From JACRAV01 sp964571235 (GTDB taxonomy: Bacteria; Zixibacteria; MSB-5A5; GN15; FEB-12): DNA of 64,000 nt. The notes beneath the pieces are model-generated. The model did not search any database and was not told where the DNA came from. It worked only from the letters and a program-made list of their open reading frames with translations. Location: contig CAZNAI010000002.1 in NCBI GenBank assembly GCA_964571235.1, positions 1 to 64,000 on the forward strand, written 5' to 3'. Made by a program: the position numbers and the translations under genes. The number at the start of each line of letters is the position of its first letter. Position 1 is the stretch's first letter. This document shows, piece by piece, positions 60,705-64,000 of the stretch.

Positions 60705-60803
60705 CTACCAAACTGCCGGAGTGCCCGGTACATGGGACACGGTGATGTTGAACTGCATGACGAGTTACCAATAACTGTGGAACGCGAAACGCGAGCGGCG
60801 GAG

Positions 60804-61712
60804 CTATATCTGCTTAAAGCCCCAGTCGACGAGTTTGCGGGCCTCGCGGAAACGGGTCATGGCGCCGGGAGCGCCCAGCGCTACGACTGTCAGCCTCTCC
60901 CCTTGCCGGTTCTGGACCAGCGAGGCGACACAGTACTGAGCGGCGGAAATATAGCCGGTCTTGCCGGTCAGGACATCGTAGGGCGAATGAGTAAGTAGAT
61001 TGGTATTGGTGATAGGCTTTTTGAGCAGACGTTTGCCGCGTTGAATGCGAGTGACATAATTTTGTGTCGAGGTGATTTTCCCGATTTGCGAATAGTTTCG
61101 GGTATAGTAAATGATCTTGGCGACCTCGGTGGCAGTTGAGACGTTCTCGGCGCTGAGGCCGGTCGGCTCGACAAAGTGAGAATTGGTCAGACCCAGTTCG
61201 GCGGCTTTGGCGTTCATGGCGGCGGCACATTTTTCGTAACTGCCAAAGACTGCCCTGGCCAGTGCACGAGTCGCCCGATTGTCGGAGACCATCAGAGAGG
61301 TGTACAGCAGGTCGTTCAAGCTGAGTTTGTATCCCACGACCATGCGCGAGCGCGATGATCGGCTGGCGTCTTCTTTGGTGATGGTCTCGATCTGAGTCAA
61401 GTCGGGCTTTTGGTCGAGGACCACCATCGCGGTCATCAGCTTTGAAATTGAAGCAATCGACCGGACCTCGTCGGGGTTTTTGGCGTACAGCACGGCGCCG
61501 TCAGCAAAATTCACCAGCAACGCCGATTTGAGCCGGACATTGAGGCCTTTGGTCTTGGCGTTGTGAAAGTCGAGTTCGTACTGATCTTCCTTGGGAATCG
61601 GGCTGGCCTGGGCAACGGAGGATTCAAGGACCGGCCCGCCGGTGTTGGCGACCCACATGCCGCCTGCGACTATCGCCCCGCCGATGAGTATGGAATACAG
61701 GTAACGCCGCAT
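60804..61712 (-). CDS. D-alanyl-D-alanine carboxypeptidase/endopeptidase (PBP5/7-like)
   Basis: A 302-residue penicillin-binding serine hydrolase that trims or cuts peptidoglycan stem peptides. It has a signal peptide or anchor (YLYSILIGGAIVAGGMWVA), SxxK in SIASISKLMTAMV, SxN in SLMVSDNRATRAL, and KTG in LTGKTGYISAAQYC. There is no C-terminal amphipathic anchor, so a PBP7-like role is possible. GGAGC precedes the ATG. It starts seven bases after the ABC permease stop, last in a three-gene operon. Confidence 0.9.
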   Translation of the reverse strand: MRRYLYSILIGGAIVAGGMWVANTGGPVLESSVAQASPIPKEDQYELDFHNAKTKGLNVRLKSALLVNFADGAVLYAKNPDEVRSIASISKLMTAMVVLDQKPDLTQIETITKEDASRSSRSRMVVGYKLSLNDLLYTSLMVSDNRATRALARAVFGSYEKCAAAMNAKAAELGLTNSHFVEPTGLSAENVSTATEVAKIIYYTRNYSQIGKITSTQNYVTRIQRGKRLLKKPITNTNLLTHSPYDVLTGKTGYISAAQYCVASLVQNRQGERLTVVALGAPGAMTRFREARKLVDWGFKQI

Positions 61713-61719
61713 CGTGCTC

Positions 61720-63036
61720 CTATTGGTACCTGATCCATTTGATGATTTCGGGGAGAGTTGGCCGCTTACCGTACATGAGAATGCCTATGCGGAATATCTT
61801 GGCGCAGATCCAGGTCATAATCACAATCATCACGACTACTAATAAGAACGACAGTATGGCCTGGCCGAGAACGCCGGAAAAGAGCGAATACTGCGTTGTG
61901 GTTGGGGCCATGAAGACTATCCGCATCATCATCATGGTGGGCGCAAAAAACGGGATCATCGAGAGCGTGAGCGCCAACACTGAATTGGGATCCTGTACGA
62001 CCGAGATGCCGACCATCATCGGAAGGACCAGACACATGACCACCGGGAACATGAAGTTTTGGGCTTCCTTTTCGCTGTTCACAATAGAACCGAGGAGCGC
62101 GAATATTGTGGAATACAAGAGATAGCCGGAAATCAGAAAGAGAGCAAAGAAGACGACAATAACCGGGTTCGCAACGACGCGCATAATGGACGGGTCGATT
62201 TGAAACGCCATCGCGCCGCTGAACATGATCATGACCAGACCAAGCACGATCCAGACTGCGACCTGAGTAAGAGCGGCCGCTCCAAGCCCGAGTAGCTTGC
62301 CAGCCATCAGTTGGAACGGCGAGACTGATGACACCATGACTTCCATGATGCGTGAATTTTTCTCGTCGATGACCGAGCGCATGACAGTCTGGCCGTAGCC
62401 TAAGATCATCATATAGATGAGCATCACAAAGATCAGGGCACCGAAATATTTCACGCGGAAATCGACCGCTGATCCGGTTGTATCGCGCCGACTCAAGTCT
62501 ATGCGTGAAGTGAGAGTGAGAATGGAATCAACCGGTAAATTAATGCTGGAAACTTGCAGGCGCATAGATGAGACGATATTGGAAAGGACCGTTTCAAAGC
62601 GCGAGAGCGAATGGAAATCTTCGTTGTTGGCGACAAGGTAGATCGAATCATCGGGGAAACGGGAAGCCATCGGCCGGACAACCAGAAAATACCTGATGTC
62701 CCGCTCAGAAATGGCGACACTCAGTGAGTCATACAATCGTTTAAACTCGGTCTCATCTTTGACCGAATTGAAATTGTTTACAACATTGTAATAGGGTCCG
62801 CCGTTTTCGAGCGTGTCTTTTTCGATAGTTGCGGCGAACTGTGCGCCCATCCCCTCTCCACCCATGTCGACCACCGCCAGCTTTTCGGCCTCGGTGGATT
62901 TTTTGTCAGCCAGCCAGGCGGGCAGGAGCATGAACAGCGCCATGATGGCCGGAGTGAGCAGAATGCCGAAGATGAATGATTTTTTTTGGACAACCTGCGC
63001 GTACTCGCGTGTGATGATGATCCAGATTTTACCCAC
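61720..63036 (-). CDS. ABC-2 type transporter permease (NatB-like)
   Basis: A 438-residue permease with one N-terminal membrane helix (about residues 22-42), a long extracytoplasmic domain (about 45-195), and five to six C-terminal helices (IFVMLIYMMILGYGQ; LGAAALTQVAVWIVLGLVMIMF; VIVVFFALFLISGYLLYS). DEKNSRIMEVMVSSVSPFQLMAGKLLG is the typical ABC-2/NatB segment. It pairs with the ATPase just upstream, whose stop it overlaps by eight bases at a GTG start. Substrate unknown; Na+ or drug export is the family norm. Confidence 0.88.
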   Translation of the reverse strand: MGKIWIIITREYAQVVQKKSFIFGILLTPAIMALFMLLPAWLADKKSTEAEKLAVVDMGGEGMGAQFAATIEKDTLENGGPYYNVVNNFNSVKDETEFKRLYDSLSVAISERDIRYFLVVRPMASRFPDDSIYLVANNEDFHSLSRFETVLSNIVSSMRLQVSSINLPVDSILTLTSRIDLSRRDTTGSAVDFRVKYFGALIFVMLIYMMILGYGQTVMRSVIDEKNSRIMEVMVSSVSPFQLMAGKLLGLGAAALTQVAVWIVLGLVMIMFSGAMAFQIDPSIMRVVANPVIVVFFALFLISGYLLYSTIFALLGSIVNSEKEAQNFMFPVVMCLVLPMMVGISVVQDPNSVLALTLSMIPFFAPTMMMMRIVFMAPTTTQYSLFSGVLGQAILSFLLVVVMIVIMTWICAKIFRIGILMYGKRPTLPEIIKWIRYQ

Positions 63037-63961
63037 GCTGTACCCCCGCGGATTGCGAGAATTCAGCCCGGTCGACTTTGGCGACCTCTATGAAGATCTC
63101 ATACAACGACGGTTCGACAATTTCAAACCGCCGGACTGATACCTTATCGACGATTGATTTCAAAAGTGCCGGCGCTGAAGCACCCTCGCCAAGCCTGAGT
63201 TCGAGGTAGTTGTTGTATTCGGTCACGCCGGCGACTCCGGGTAACGAGCGAATGAACGACCCGTCGCCGTCGAAACTGACCTGAATTGCGTTGCGACCGA
63301 ACTGGGCCTTGATATCTGCCAGGCGACCGTCGAGGACTTTCTGTCCTTGCGAAATCATACAAAGATGATCGCACAGCTTTTCGGCCTGCTCCATGACGTG
63401 GGTGGAAAAGAGAATCGTCTTCCCCTGACGTTTCAAGTCGAGTAGAATTCCCTTCATCAGTTCGACATTGAGCGGGTCAAGTCCGGAGAAGAGTTCGTCG
63501 AGAATGATAATCTCCGGTTCGTGGGCGATGGTTGTAATGAATTGGAGCTTCTGTTGCATTCCCTTGGAGAGCTCTTCAACTTTGCGATCGCGATAGGCTG
63601 AAAGTTCGAGCCGTTCGAGCCAGGGTCCGATAGCGGCTTTCGCACGCGAGGCGGACATCCCTTTGAGTTCGGCCATGTAGACGATCACTTCGGCCAGGGT
63701 CATCTTCTTATAAAGACCGCGCTCTTCGGGGAGATACCCGACCCGGTCTTTGAAATCGGCGCCGACCGGTTGGCCGTCGAGTCGGATGGTCCCGGAATCG
63801 GGGGGCACGATATTCATGATCATGCGGATGGTGGTGGTCTTTCCTGCGCCGTTAGGACCGATAATGCCAAACATCGAGCCTTTGGGGACTGAGAGCGACA
63901 GATCGGCGACCGCCACCTTGCCGTCGTACTGTTTGCGAATGTGTTCTAATTGTAAATACAT
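63029..63961 (-). CDS. ABC transporter ATP-binding protein (NatA-like)
   Basis: A 310-residue ATPase: Walker A IGPNGAGKTTTIRM, Q loop, signature ELSKGMQQKLQFI, Walker B IIILDELFSGLDPLN and the STHVMEQAEKLCDHL switch region, then a C-terminal domain of about 90 residues typical of ABC-2 exporters with a regulatory tail. In the Walker B-adjacent EPxSGLD the Pro is Leu. It is the first gene of a minus-strand operon with the permease and carboxypeptidase. Confidence 0.9.
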   Translation of the reverse strand: MYLQLEHIRKQYDGKVAVADLSLSVPKGSMFGIIGPNGAGKTTTIRMIMNIVPPDSGTIRLDGQPVGADFKDRVGYLPEERGLYKKMTLAEVIVYMAELKGMSASRAKAAIGPWLERLELSAYRDRKVEELSKGMQQKLQFITTIAHEPEIIILDELFSGLDPLNVELMKGILLDLKRQGKTILFSTHVMEQAEKLCDHLCMISQGQKVLDGRLADIKAQFGRNAIQVSFDGDGSFIRSLPGVAGVTEYNNYLELRLGEGASAPALLKSIVDKVSVRRFEIVEPSLYEIFIEVAKVDRAEFSQSAGVQRG

Positions 63962-64000
63962 AGTACTGCCTATACTCTCCGCATTCTTTGAATATTCAGG

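Noticed and set aside
60684..60998. A 104-codon plus-strand frame
   Set aside because: It starts inside the hairpin spacer and continues antisense to the carboxypeptidase gene; no supporting features.

Overview
The window looks like a chromosome segment of an uncultured Gram-negative bacterium of moderate GC content. It encodes LptD-like, LolA-like and BamD-like outer-membrane assembly factors and several signal-peptide beta-barrel candidates, while its housekeeping order (rimP-nusA-infB-rbfA-nrnA-truB-ribF-rpsO-pnp, then an M16 peptidase and a deacetylase) is the arrangement known from many phyla. A deep-branching FCB-like lineage (for example Zixibacteria) would fit, but the sequence alone does not settle the phylum.

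Layout. 1-3143: right-hand end of an integrated phage-like element (fibre-like protein, transglycosylase, holin-like protein, two unknown genes), closed by a terminator and a 3' fragment of a tRNA-Phe gene that marks the attachment site. 3188-5127 (minus strand): PAP2 phosphatase, MsrB and a divergent NifU-like protein. 5210-10508: aminotransferase, a DapF-family protein lacking both catalytic cysteines, an MFS transporter and ArgS. 10518-15858: a tightly coupled shikimate operon (DAHP synthase, aroA, aroE, aroK, aroB, aroQ). 15900-19372: MATE transporter, FAH-family hydrolase, AlaX-type editing protein. 19365-36458: envelope and housekeeping genes (LptD-like, FtsK, LolA-like, RimO, transglycosylase, BamD-like, NadD, PolA, CoaE, aminotransferase) leading into a murein-peptide set (NlpC/P60, Ala-Glu epimerase, then an amidase to 38325).

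38315-44138 is the accessory part: small membrane proteins, an unknown outer-membrane protein, a secreted eight-cysteine miniprotein followed by a membrane-anchored CPPC thioredoxin-like protein, unknown exported proteins, tRNA-Arg(CCG), and dense hairpin repeats whose stems differ but whose outer flanks are shared. 44139-60522 returns to conserved translation and RNA genes (proS to pnp, M16 peptidase, deacetylase, leuS). 60804-63961 is a minus-strand operon: ABC ATPase, ABC permease, D-Ala-D-Ala carboxypeptidase.

The strongest leads for new biology are the cysteine-rich miniprotein with its thiol oxidoreductase (40619-41483), the DapF-family protein with both catalytic Cys changed to Ser (6415-7269), the hairpin repeat family sharing a CCTACAAGA tail, and a nadD gene that appears to lack any ATG, GTG or TTG start.
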